The position numbers and the translations under genes were made by a program. Shown piece after piece: positions 1-6,480 of a stretch of DNA of 14,840 nt. Below the pieces are notes generated by a model, which did no database searches, was not told the DNA's origin, and saw only the letters and a list, made by a program, of their open reading frames with translations. Numbering within the stretch: the stretch's first letter is position 1; each line of letters opens with the position of its first letter. Origin of the DNA: an uncultured Agathobaculum sp. (GTDB lineage: Bacteria > Bacillota > Clostridia > Oscillospirales > Butyricicoccaceae); contig CALWEB010000122.1 in NCBI GenBank assembly GCA_944376955.1, forward strand, positions 1-14,840, given 5' to 3'.

Positions 1-533
1 TGTGGAAGAACATCGAAATCTTCCTCAAGAAGGTGATTCCGGTGGCGGAGGAATGCGGCGTTGTGATGTCGCTGCATCCGGATGACCCCCCGTACCCGAT
101 CTTCGGCCTGCCGCGCGTCATCACCTGTGAGAAGAACCTCGACCGCTACCTGTCCATCGTGGATTCGCCGTCCAACACGCTGTGTCTGTGCACCGGCTCG
201 CTGGGCTGCGCGAAGTTCAACGATATCCCCAAGATGGTGCGCAAGTATTCTTCGATGAACCGCATCGGCTTTATGCACATGCGCAACGTCAAGATTATGG
301 AGGACGGCTCGTTTGAGGAGCGCGCGCACCTGTCCAGCTGCGGCAGCTTGGATATGTACGAGATCGTCAAGGCGCTGGTGGAGACCGGCTTTGACGGCTA
401 CGTCCGTCCCGACCATGGCCGCATGATCTGGGGCGAGACTGGCAAGCCGGGTTACGGCCTGTATGACCGCGCGCTGGGCGCAACCTACCTCAACGGCCTG
501 TTTGAGGCCTGCGAGAAGGCACTGGCAAAGTAA
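1..533 (+). CDS. uxuA: Mannonate dehydratase, C-terminal part (5' truncated by window)
   Basis: The reading frame is open from base 3 with no start in the window, so this is the last ~176 residues of a protein that is usually 350-400 aa. UxuA removes water from D-mannonate to give 2-keto-3-deoxy-D-gluconate in cytoplasmic glucuronate breakdown. Family landmarks are visible: HPDDPPYPIFGLPR, a Cys in LCTGSLGC, a His in FMHMRN, and RPDHGR near the end. In ManD/UxuA enzymes the His, Cys, His and Asp of these segments hold the catalytic divalent metal, and all four are present. The gene ends in TAA and a strong terminator follows 56 bases later, so it is the last gene of its operon. Upstream partners such as uxuB, uxaC or kdgK are plausible but outside the window. 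The assignment is confident because the motifs are contiguous and undamaged. Confidence 0.93.
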   Translation, partial: WKNIEIFLKKVIPVAEECGVVMSLHPDDPPYPIFGLPRVITCEKNLDRYLSIVDSPSNTLCLCTGSLGCAKFNDIPKMVRKYSSMNRIGFMHMRNVKIMEDGSFEERAHLSSCGSLDMYEIVKALVETGFDGYVRPDHGRMIWGETGKPGYGLYDRALGATYLNGLFEACEKALAK

Positions 534-589
534 ATTTATCGCACTAACACCGTTTCGGCTGTGTGCCGTGCGGAACATACAAGCATTGC

Positions 590-633
590 AAAGGGTTTGC
601 TGTCTGATTCGGTCAGGCGGCAAACCCTTTTTT
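590..633 (+). terminator. Intrinsic terminator after uxuA
   Basis: AAAGGGTTTGC (590-600) pairs perfectly with GCAAACCCTTT (620-630), and the T-run extends to 633. Inside the loop, CTGA and TCAG can pair as a second short stem. It lies 56 bases past the uxuA stop and separates uxuA from the flavodoxin pair. Confidence 0.9.
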
Positions 634-708
634 GCGCGGTGCGGCCAAAAAGGAAATAGAGTATGCCTCTATGAAAAGTAAATTTTTTGAAACCGGGTAA
701 AATGGGTG

Positions 709-737
709 TGTCCATACGCGGGATCGTGTGGTATAAT
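709..737 (+). promoter_or_regulatory. Extended -10 promoter for the flavodoxin-fold pair
   Basis: A perfect TATAAT (732-737) is preceded by TGG, giving the extended -10 TGnTATAAT. The -35 region 17 bp upstream (TGTCCA, 709-714) is weak, as expected for extended -10 promoters. The ATG lies about 40 bases downstream with AGGAGG at 766-771. The promoter shares CATAC-N9-TGTGG with the promoter at 1984-2012. Confidence 0.75.
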
Positions 738-776
738 AAAACATATTGAACAAGTATGAATTAACAGGAGGCAGCA

Positions 777-1289
777 ATGCAACTGATTTTGAGCGATAGG
801 CATATCGACCTGTCAGGAATCGAGCCGTCCATCCCGTTTATCGACCTGTCGAAGCGCAACATCGCAAACTGCGTGGGATGTTTCGGCTGCTGGACCAAAA
901 CCCCGGGCAAATGTGTCATCCGGGATGACGCGGTTGCGGTCTATCCGCGCATCGCAGAAAGCGATCGGGTGATGTATGTCAGCCGGATCAAGTATGGAAG
1001 CTACGATACGACGATGAAAACCATGCTGGAACGCGCCATTCCGGTGCAGCAGGCCTTTATCCGCCTGCTGCACGGGGAAACGCACCATGTGCAGCGTCGG
1101 GTGGCGCCCAAACAGGCGGTCGTGATTGCATATGGCGACTTGTCTGCGGAGTCGAAAAAGATTTTTCGGCAGCTGGTTGCCCGCAACGCCAACAATATGA
1201 ATTTTGCAAGCTACCGGGTGGTGTTCGTGCCGGAATGTGACGTGGAGGCAACGGTCAGGAAGGAGGCGATGGCATGGGCAAAATCATGA
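777..1289 (+). CDS. Flavodoxin-family protein with CX2CX2CX7C cluster, lacking the FMN phosphate loop
   Basis: 170 aa; the ATG is 5 bases after a perfect AGGAGG. The N-terminus carries the cluster C32-VG-C35-FG-C38-WTKTPGK-C46 followed by IRDD. This layout is seen in iron-sulfur flavoproteins and related NAD(P)H-dependent FMN reductases of anaerobes. Unlike those enzymes, the protein does not begin with a GSPR-type phosphate-binding loop; only a short, different strand precedes the Cys segment. The middle (MYVSRIKYGSYDTTMKTMLERAI) matches the second half of a flavodoxin fold. The next gene overlaps by 16 bases and has the missing GSPR loop, so the two products probably work together. Whether the Cys residues bind an Fe-S cluster, a disulfide or neither cannot be told here. 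Electron donor and substrate are unknown. Confidence 0.8.
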   Translation: MQLILSDRHIDLSGIEPSIPFIDLSKRNIANCVGCFGCWTKTPGKCVIRDDAVAVYPRIAESDRVMYVSRIKYGSYDTTMKTMLERAIPVQQAFIRLLHGETHHVQRRVAPKQAVVIAYGDLSAESKKIFRQLVARNANNMNFASYRVVFVPECDVEATVRKEAMAWAKS

Positions 1290-1879
1290 TCCTCAACGGC
1301 AGCCCAAGGGCGCCGAAATCCAACTCCAAGCAATACGCAGAGATGTTTTCCAAAGCGTGCGCCGCAGAAACGGAATATTTCGCGGTCACCAAAACCAACC
1401 ATCAGGCCATTTGCCATGCCATGGACGGTTTTTCGGATGTTTTGCTGGTGTTTCCGCTTTATGCGGACGGCATCCCGGTCACACTGATGCGCTTTCTGGA
1501 CACGCTGGCGCAAAACGCGCCAAGCCGGAAACCGCGGGTATCGGTTTTGATTAACTGCGGCTTTTTGGAGCCGGAGCAGAACAATATCGCGGTCGCAATG
1601 CTGCGTCTGCATTGCAAAGAAAACGGGTATCCGTTTGGTTCGGTTTTGCAGATCGGCAGCGGGGAGGCCATCCTGTCCACGCCGTTTCGGATTCTGGTGC
1701 GTGCGAAGGTCAAAAAGCTGGCTGCGGCGATCGTGGCGGGACAGTCACAGACCTGGAAAGTCACCATGCCGATTTCCAAAGGGATGTTTCTCAAAGCGTC
1801 CACCCGGTATTGGGTGCATTACGGAAAACGCAACGGGATTACAAAAGAACAGATGGCAACCATGCAGATCGAGCAATGA
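1274..1879 (+). CDS. Flavodoxin-family NAD(P)H-dependent oxidoreductase-like protein with GSPR loop
   Basis: 201 aa, starting inside the previous gene (16-base overlap) with AAGGAGG at 1260-1266, 7 bases before the ATG. The N-terminus MGKIMILNGSPRAPKSNS is the phosphate-binding loop of FMN reductases/flavodoxins (residues 9-18). VLLVFPLYADGIPVTLMRFLD matches the strand and flavin-contact segment of that fold. The C-terminal third (from about residue 135) includes SGEAILSTPFR and a basic tail. It lacks the CX2CX2C cluster carried by its partner. Translational overlap implies coupled expression and probably a complex or shared redox role. The fold call is firm; the exact reaction is not known. 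No convincing U-tract terminator follows, only a GC-rich hairpin. Confidence 0.8.
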   Translation: MGKIMILNGSPRAPKSNSKQYAEMFSKACAAETEYFAVTKTNHQAICHAMDGFSDVLLVFPLYADGIPVTLMRFLDTLAQNAPSRKPRVSVLINCGFLEPEQNNIAVAMLRLHCKENGYPFGSVLQIGSGEAILSTPFRILVRAKVKKLAAAIVAGQSQTWKVTMPISKGMFLKASTRYWVHYGKRNGITKEQMATMQIEQ

Positions 1880-1892
1880 TGCCATGCCCATC

Positions 1893-1930
1893 GTGCCGCG
1901 CCCTATTTCGATTGGAATGGGGCGCGGCAT
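1893..1930 (+). other. GC-rich hairpin after the flavodoxin pair (no U-tract)
   Basis: TGCCGCGCCC (1894-1903) pairs with GGGCGCGGCA (1920-1929), extendable by one G-U pair, with a 16-nt loop. No T-run follows, so it is not a standard intrinsic terminator. It may be an RNA-stability element or an inefficient terminator before the next promoter. Confidence 0.45.
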
Positions 1931-1983
1931 TGTGCTGCGGCAAAAAGGCCGGAAGGAATACACGCCGCTGACGTAAAAAACAG

Positions 1984-2012
1984 TTTTCATACATTTTGCA
2001 ATGTGGTATGAT
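1984..2012 (+). promoter_or_regulatory. Extended -10 promoter for the sensory operon
   Basis: TATGAT (2007-2012) is preceded by TGG (extended -10). TTTTCA (1984-1989) lies at a 17-bp spacing as the -35 region. The ATG of the first binding-protein gene is 20 bases beyond the -10, so the 5' leader is very short. Confidence 0.7.
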
Positions 2013-2032
2013 TAAAAAAAGGGGGAGTGGCA

Positions 2033-2980
2033 ATGAAATGGAGACGGTTGCTGCTCGCGTTGTGTGCGGTGGTGCTGACGGTGTGGCTGTGCCTGACGCT
2101 TGGCGCATGGAGCGGACGGCAGGAAGAGCCGCTGCGCATCGGCGCGACCTATATGACGATGAATAACCCGTTTTACAGCGTCATCGACGAAGAACTCCGT
2201 CTGATGATCGAGAGCCGCGGCGATATCCTACTCACGCGCGACCCGGCGCTCGATCAGGACAAGCAGAATGACCAGATCCATGAACTGCTTGCCGACGGGA
2301 TTGATCTGCTTGTGATCAATCCGGTGGATTACCAGCAAATCCGTCCGGCGCTCGAAGAAGCGCGGGACGCGGGCGTGCCGGTCGTCATTGTGGATTCGCA
2401 GGTCAGCGATCCCACGCTGGTGGCCTGCACCATCGCTTCGGATAATTACGGCGCGGGTGTGTTGTGTGCCGAACACCTGATGCGCACGCGGGATGCGGCG
2501 CATATCGCCCTGCTGGAGCATCCGGCAGCCCAGTCGGCAGTGGACCGGATTCGTGGCTTTTGCGACACCGTCGCCGGCCATCCGCAGTATCAGATTGCTG
2601 GTCACGCGAGCAGCGACGGCCAGCTGGAGCTTGCTATGCCGGCGCTGGACGGCTTGTTGGACGCCGACCCGTCGATCGACGTAGTAATGGCGCTCAACGA
2701 CCCGACCGCCTTGGGTGCAATGGCGGCGCTGGAGGAACGGCAGCTGCTGGATCGGACGCTGGTTTACGGGGTGGACGGCGCACCTGAGGCGAAAAACATG
2801 ATTATTGAGGGTGTCATGACCGCGACTGTGGCGCAGTCGCCCATCCGGATAGGACAGACAACCGCACAGGTCATCTATCAGATCCTGTCCGGGGACACAC
2901 ATCAGACGGAGATCATCGTGCCGGTCGAACTGATCACGGCGGACAATGTGGAACAGTTCGGTGCGGACGGCTGGCAATAA
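2033..2980 (+). CDS. RbsB-like (type I periplasmic-binding-fold) sugar-binding protein, probable sensor component
   Basis: 315 aa. I chose ATG 2033 because GGGGGAG (2021-2027) sits 5 bases upstream; the in-frame GTG at 2027 lies inside that ribosome site. Residues 5-25 form one hydrophobic signal or anchor segment after a basic start. There is no lipobox: the Cys at residue 20 follows VWL rather than L-[AS]-[GA]. The rest is a ribose-binding-like domain: MNNPFYSVI, DLLVINPVDY, GVPVVIVDSQV, IASDNYGAG, then MALNDPTALGAMAALEE and GVDGAPEAKNMIIEG. It ends 14 bases before a histidine kinase gene, and no ABC permease or ATPase gene is nearby. This matches sensory binding proteins such as XylFII, which signals through LytS. 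The fold is secure. The sensory role is inferred from context and the ligand is unknown. Confidence 0.88.
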   Translation: MKWRRLLLALCAVVLTVWLCLTLGAWSGRQEEPLRIGATYMTMNNPFYSVIDEELRLMIESRGDILLTRDPALDQDKQNDQIHELLADGIDLLVINPVDYQQIRPALEEARDAGVPVVIVDSQVSDPTLVACTIASDNYGAGVLCAEHLMRTRDAAHIALLEHPAAQSAVDRIRGFCDTVAGHPQYQIAGHASSDGQLELAMPALDGLLDADPSIDVVMALNDPTALGAMAALEERQLLDRTLVYGVDGAPEAKNMIIEGVMTATVAQSPIRIGQTTAQVIYQILSGDTHQTEIIVPVELITADNVEQFGADGWQ

Positions 2981-2994
2981 AGGGGGGAGGCACC

Positions 2995-4302
2995 ATGCAA
3001 AAGGACGAAAACCTGCCCCTGCTGCGTCAGGTGATGCTGCTGATCAATTTGGCGCTGTGCGCGTTTGTCAGCGCCGTGTTTGTGCTCACCCCACTGCGTG
3101 CGGCACGACGGGGCGAGGGCGTACATTTTTTGCAGGGTCTGGGCAGCTTGCCTGCTGCACCATGGAGCGTTGCCTTCGCGGCGCTGGGGTTTGCGGCGTT
3201 TGTTGCGGTCGATCTGGCCTATCGGCGCGGCAAGCTGGGCAGCGGGCGCGTGGCGTTTTGGCTGGAGCCGGGAATGGCGATCATTATCATTCTGGCGCTG
3301 CATCTGGACTATAACGGGCTGCTGCTGCTCGCTGTGGTGGATTTGGTGGACAGCCTGCATGACCGTGGGCGGATGCTGTTTCTTGGCGCGATGACTTCGC
3401 TTTACCTGCTGACCAGTCTGGACGTGCTGCAATCCGGTTTGGGTATGGTTTCGGCATTGGATTATCTGGCCTATTACGAGGGGCAGCCGCGCCAGCTGAT
3501 GCAGACCGCCATCGGCCTGCTCAGCGCGCTCAACCTGATCCTGTTTATCGGGTATATGGTCATTCTGGTTGGCAGACGCACCGAGGAAAACGCCGCCATC
3601 CGCCGTTTGAACGGGGAACTGGCGCGGGCAAACGACAAGCTGTCGGTACTGAACAGCCAGCTCAAGGACTATGCTGCGCAAAGCGAACGCATGGCGGAAA
3701 CCCGTGAACGCAACCGCTTGGCGCGCGAGATCCACGATACGCTCGGCCATGCGCTGACCGGCATCACCGCCGGGGCGGATGCCTGCATTGAGATGATGGA
3801 TATTTCGCCCGATATGGCGCGCAAGCAGATGGAACTGATTGCAAAAACCGCCCGCGCGGGCATGAACGAGGTGCGCCGTTCGGTCAGTGCGCTGCGGCCG
3901 GATGCGTTGGAACGCTTCCAGCTGTCCGAGGCGTTGGCTAAGCTGTGCGGGGAGATGCAGCAGACTTCCCATGCCGAGATCCGGCTGGACATACAGCCGG
4001 CGGATATGCGTCTTTCGCAGGATGAGGAGGATGCGGTCTACCGCATTGTGCAGGAAAGCGTGACCAATGCCATCCGGCACGGCCATGCCACGGAAATAGA
4101 TGTGTCCCTGTCCTGTCAGGAGCGCCGCATGGCGATTGTGGTGCAGGATAACGGCATTGGCTGTGCGAAAATTGAGCAGGGCTTCGGGCTGCGGCACATG
4201 CGCGAGCGGCTGCGGCTGCTCGGCGGCAGCCTGCGCGTGAACGGGACAAACGGGTTCCGGATAGAAGCTTCCATACCGCTTCGATGGGGGGATGAGATAT
4301 GA
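2995..4302 (+). CDS. NarL-family sensor histidine kinase with six-helix membrane domain
   Basis: 435 aa, with GGGGGGAGG just before ATG 2995. Hydrophobic helices lie at roughly 12-34, 56-75, 89-104, 106-118, 127-142 and 170-192. Basic stretches fall on the predicted cytoplasmic side (RRGKLGSGR, DRGR, GRR). A coiled-coil-like linker (195-238) leads to the HisKA_3 phosphoacceptor segment RNRLAREIHDTLGHAL with H247. The HATPase domain follows: N-box QESVTNAIRH (N358), DNGIG (D385), GFGLRHMRERL and a C-terminal strand. The outside loops are only about 20-28 residues, so there is no sizable extracytoplasmic sensor domain. Binding proteins are encoded on either side of the kinase-regulator pair, suggesting they supply ligand recognition. 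The stop overlaps the response regulator start by 4 bases (ATGA). Kinase class is certain; the signal is inferred. Confidence 0.95.
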   Translation: MQKDENLPLLRQVMLLINLALCAFVSAVFVLTPLRAARRGEGVHFLQGLGSLPAAPWSVAFAALGFAAFVAVDLAYRRGKLGSGRVAFWLEPGMAIIIILALHLDYNGLLLLAVVDLVDSLHDRGRMLFLGAMTSLYLLTSLDVLQSGLGMVSALDYLAYYEGQPRQLMQTAIGLLSALNLILFIGYMVILVGRRTEENAAIRRLNGELARANDKLSVLNSQLKDYAAQSERMAETRERNRLAREIHDTLGHALTGITAGADACIEMMDISPDMARKQMELIAKTARAGMNEVRRSVSALRPDALERFQLSEALAKLCGEMQQTSHAEIRLDIQPADMRLSQDEEDAVYRIVQESVTNAIRHGHATEIDVSLSCQERRMAIVVQDNGIGCAKIEQGFGLRHMRERLRLLGGSLRVNGTNGFRIEASIPLRWGDEI

Positions 4303-4976
4303 TCCGCGTATTGATAGCAGACGATCAGGAATTGATCCGCCAGAGCCTGAGCTTTGTGCTGGATGCGCAGGCGGACATCACCATGGTGGGCACCGCGTCC
4401 AATGGGCGCGAGGCGATTGAACTGGTGCGCAAGGAAAAGCCGGATGTGGTGCTGATGGACATCCGGATGCCTGAGGTCGATGGGGTGGAATGTACACGGC
4501 TGATCAAAGCCGCCTATCCACAGATCAAGGTCATTATCCTGACCACCTTCGACGATGATGAATATGTGTTTGGCGCGCTGCGCTACGGTGCCTCCGGCTA
4601 TCTGCTCAAAGGGGTTTCCGTGAGTGAACTGGCAAACGCGGTGCGCGAAGTAGTGCGCGGCGGCTCGATCATCATGCCGGGCGTGGCATCCAAAGCACTT
4701 GGCATGTTCGCGCGCATGGCACGCGGCAGTATGCAGATCCCGGTGGACAAGAAGCAGACTGCCGCTTTGCAGGAAAACGAATGGCGGGTCATCCGCGAGG
4801 TCGGCTGCGGCAAATCCAATAAGGAGATTGCGGCGGCGCTGTGCCTGTCGGAAGGGACGGTGCGCAATTATCTGAGCAGTGTGCTGAGCAAACTCGACCT
4901 GCGCGACCGCACCCAGCTGGCAATCTGGGCGGTGCAGACCGGCGTTGCGGCCGACCCGTATGGAGACCGGCCATGA
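4299..4976 (+). CDS. NarL/FixJ-family response regulator
   Basis: 225 aa, two domains. The receiver domain (1-~120) has the acidic pair DD at 8-9, phosphoacceptor D54 in VLMDIRMP, T82/T83 in ILTTFDDD and the conserved K104 in YLLKG. A linker (~121-155) leads to a LuxR-type DNA-binding domain with the recognition region SNKEIAAALCLSEGTVRNYL (174-193). Its ATG overlaps the kinase stop (ATGA), and its own stop overlaps the next ATG in the same way, so the three proteins are translationally coupled. It is the cognate partner of the preceding kinase. The best candidate target in the window is the half-site cluster at 6361-6410 before the PTS operon. That link is inference; NarL-type regulators often bind inverted short half-sites. 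Confidence 0.95.
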   Translation: MIRVLIADDQELIRQSLSFVLDAQADITMVGTASNGREAIELVRKEKPDVVLMDIRMPEVDGVECTRLIKAAYPQIKVIILTTFDDDEYVFGALRYGASGYLLKGVSVSELANAVREVVRGGSIIMPGVASKALGMFARMARGSMQIPVDKKQTAALQENEWRVIREVGCGKSNKEIAAALCLSEGTVRNYLSSVLSKLDLRDRTQLAIWAVQTGVAADPYGDRP

Positions 4977-6277
4977 GACAGGGGATAAAACGGCTGGCTG
5001 CCGGCGTGCTGTTGTCCGCCGTTGTGCTGGCGGCGACGGCTTTTGGGGCATCGCGGGAAACCGTACTGACAGTCGGTGTGGTGGCCGGCAGCTATTGGGA
5101 TGCCCCGACCGGGAACTGCTATGCGGTGATGGACGCGGCGATTGCACGGTTTGAACAGGCGCATCCCAATGTGCGCGTGGAATACACCAGCGGCATTCTC
5201 AAACGGGACTATTCCGAGTGGCTGGCCGATCAATTCCTGCTCGGCCGGGAACCGGATGTGTTTCTCGTTCTGCCGGAGGATTTCGGTATGTTGGCCGAAC
5301 TGGGGGCACTCCAGCCGCTGGACAGCCTGCTGGAAAACGACTCCGCGGTTTCCACGGGGGATTTCTATGACGCGGCGCGTCAGAGCGGCGAGGCAGGCGG
5401 CGTGCAGTATGCGCTGCCCTACGAATGTGTGCCGACGCTGATGTTTGTCAACAAGACGCTGCTCGAGGCAGAAGGCATCCCGGTGCCGGATAATGACTGG
5501 ACGTGGGATGATTTTTACAAAATCTGTGCGCAGGTGACACGCGATACGGATGGCGACGGCACAGCCGACCAGTTCGGCAGCTACGGCTATACTTGGCGGG
5601 ATGCGTTGGCGTCAAACGGCGCGGCACTGTTTGACGAGAACGGGAGCAGTTGCTTGATTGCCGAGCCAGCCTGCGTCGAGGCGGTCGAGTTTGCACAACG
5701 GTTGGAAGAATTGTATACAGACTGTGATATCACGGCTCGCAGCTTTGATGAGGGACATGTGGCCTTCCGTCCGTTTTTGTTTTCCGATTACCGCACCTAT
5801 CAACCCTATCCGTGGCGCATCAAGCGTTATTCGGATTTCGAATGGGACTGCATCCAGATGCCGGGTGGGCCGTCCGGCACGGGACGGTCGGAGCTGAGCA
5901 CCGTGCTGGCGGCAATCAGCAGCCGGTCGTCGCAGCAGGCGCTGACGTGGGAACTGCTCAAGGAGCTGACGTGCTCGGACGAGACACAAGCCATGCTGTA
6001 TACGGATTCGCACAGCGTATCCGCCTTGCGGCGTGTGACCCAGTCGCCGCAGACCCAGCAGATCCTGCGGCAGGATACCCCGGGCGAAAGCCAGTTGGGG
6101 TTGGAAATCCTGCCCGATACGATGGAACAGGCGGTGGCCGCGCCGCATTTCCGCGCCTATGATCAGGCGCTGCTGCTCGCGGAAAGCCTGGTGGCGACCG
6201 CGATGGAGGACGACCATAACCTATCGCTGCAATTACAGCGCGTGCAGCGGGAATTGAATGAATATCTGCAAAATTAA
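4973..6277 (+). CDS. MalE-like family 1 extracellular solute-binding protein in a sensory operon
   Basis: 434 aa from ATG 4973, which overlaps the response regulator stop by 4 bases. The frame is open further upstream, but only the ATG fits the coupling and signal peptide. Residues 1-27 form a Sec signal (basic MRQGIKR, hydrophobic core, possible cleavage near TAFGA-S). There is no Cys, so it is not a lipoprotein, unlike most Gram-positive binding proteins. The mature part fits SBP_bac_1: FEQAHPNVRVE, PDVFLVLPEDFG, ALPYECVPTLMFVNKTLLEAEGI, W-rich DNDWTWDDF. It also has an EF-hand-like acidic loop DTDGDGTADQFG (191-202), common in this family. No transporter membrane genes accompany it. It could cooperate or compete with the RbsB-like protein in ligand sensing, or present oligosaccharides. 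The family call is good; the signalling role is inferred. Confidence 0.88.
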   Translation: MRQGIKRLAAGVLLSAVVLAATAFGASRETVLTVGVVAGSYWDAPTGNCYAVMDAAIARFEQAHPNVRVEYTSGILKRDYSEWLADQFLLGREPDVFLVLPEDFGMLAELGALQPLDSLLENDSAVSTGDFYDAARQSGEAGGVQYALPYECVPTLMFVNKTLLEAEGIPVPDNDWTWDDFYKICAQVTRDTDGDGTADQFGSYGYTWRDALASNGAALFDENGSSCLIAEPACVEAVEFAQRLEELYTDCDITARSFDEGHVAFRPFLFSDYRTYQPYPWRIKRYSDFEWDCIQMPGGPSGTGRSELSTVLAAISSRSSQQALTWELLKELTCSDETQAMLYTDSHSVSALRRVTQSPQTQQILRQDTPGESQLGLEILPDTMEQAVAAPHFRAYDQALLLAESLVATAMEDDHNLSLQLQRVQRELNEYLQN

Positions 6278-6292
6278 ACGGAGTTCGGATAT

Positions 6293-6341
6293 AAGCCGTT
6301 CCCGTTTTTGGCAAACTGCCAAAAAACGGGAACGGCTTTTT
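6293..6341 (+). terminator. Strong intrinsic terminator of the sensory operon
   Basis: AAGCCGTTCCCG-T5-GGCA (6293-6313) pairs with TGCC-A6-CGGGAACGGCTT (6317-6338), giving about 21 bp with one bulged base and a 3-nt AAC loop. TTTTT follows at 6337-6341 and TTTTTT at 6345-6350. It starts 16 bases after the solute-binding protein stop. It insulates the PTS operon, so the PTS genes should depend on their own promoter. Confidence 0.95.
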
Positions 6342-6360
6342 GCGTTTTTTTACAAAGCAG

Positions 6361-6410
6361 ATGACATTTGTCATGCAAAACAGGATAAGTGTCATCTGGC
6401 ATTCATGACA
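6361..6410 (+). promoter_or_regulatory. Cluster of four TGTCAT/ATGACA half-sites (candidate operators)
   Basis: A perfect inverted repeat ATGACA-TT-TGTCAT lies at 6361-6374. Further copies are TGTCAT at 6390-6395 and ATGACA at 6405-6410, which form an inverted pair with a 9-base spacer. The two TGTCAT copies are 21 bp apart, about two helical turns. From a start site near 6454, the centres fall at about -86, -61 and -46, typical of activator positions. The bound protein is probably the response regulator encoded just upstream, but this is inference. Confidence 0.6.
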
Positions 6411-6438
6411 AAGTACAGATGTATTTTCATGGGTGAAT

Positions 6439-6447
6439 TGGTAAAAT
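6439..6447 (+). promoter_or_regulatory. Extended -10 promoter for the PTS operon
   Basis: TGG-TAAAAT (TG at 6439-6440, TAAAAT at 6442-6447) fits an extended -10. No acceptable -35 hexamer lies 16-18 bp upstream, which suits an activator-dependent promoter. No GG-N10-GC sigma-54 element is present, unlike LevR-controlled mannose PTS operons. Confidence 0.5.
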
Positions 6448-6480
6448 TGTCTCAACAAAAACAAGAAAGGGGAAAAAAGA

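Noticed and set aside
915..929. Perfect palindrome GTCATCC-G-GGATGAC containing the GTCAT core
   Set aside because: It is inside the coding sequence at the conserved C-V-I-R-D-D segment; the codons explain it, so an operator role is not supported.
1988..1995. CATACATT as a sporulation sigma-E -10 element
   Set aside because: No matching -35 lies at the right distance, and the overlapping extended -10 TGG-TATGAT explains the promoter better.
2902..4197. 431-codon open frame on the - strand over the histidine kinase
   Set aside because: Shadow of the kinase frame; no domain or ribosome site.
6397..6411. TGGCAT as a possible sigma-54 -24 element before the PTS genes
   Set aside because: GG is not followed by GC at the required 10-bp spacing, and no LevR-type activator gene is present.
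6278..6480. Possible CcpA (cre) site before the PTS operon
   Set aside because: No sequence here matches the cre pattern well; the only clear repeats are the TGTCAT/ATGACA half-sites.
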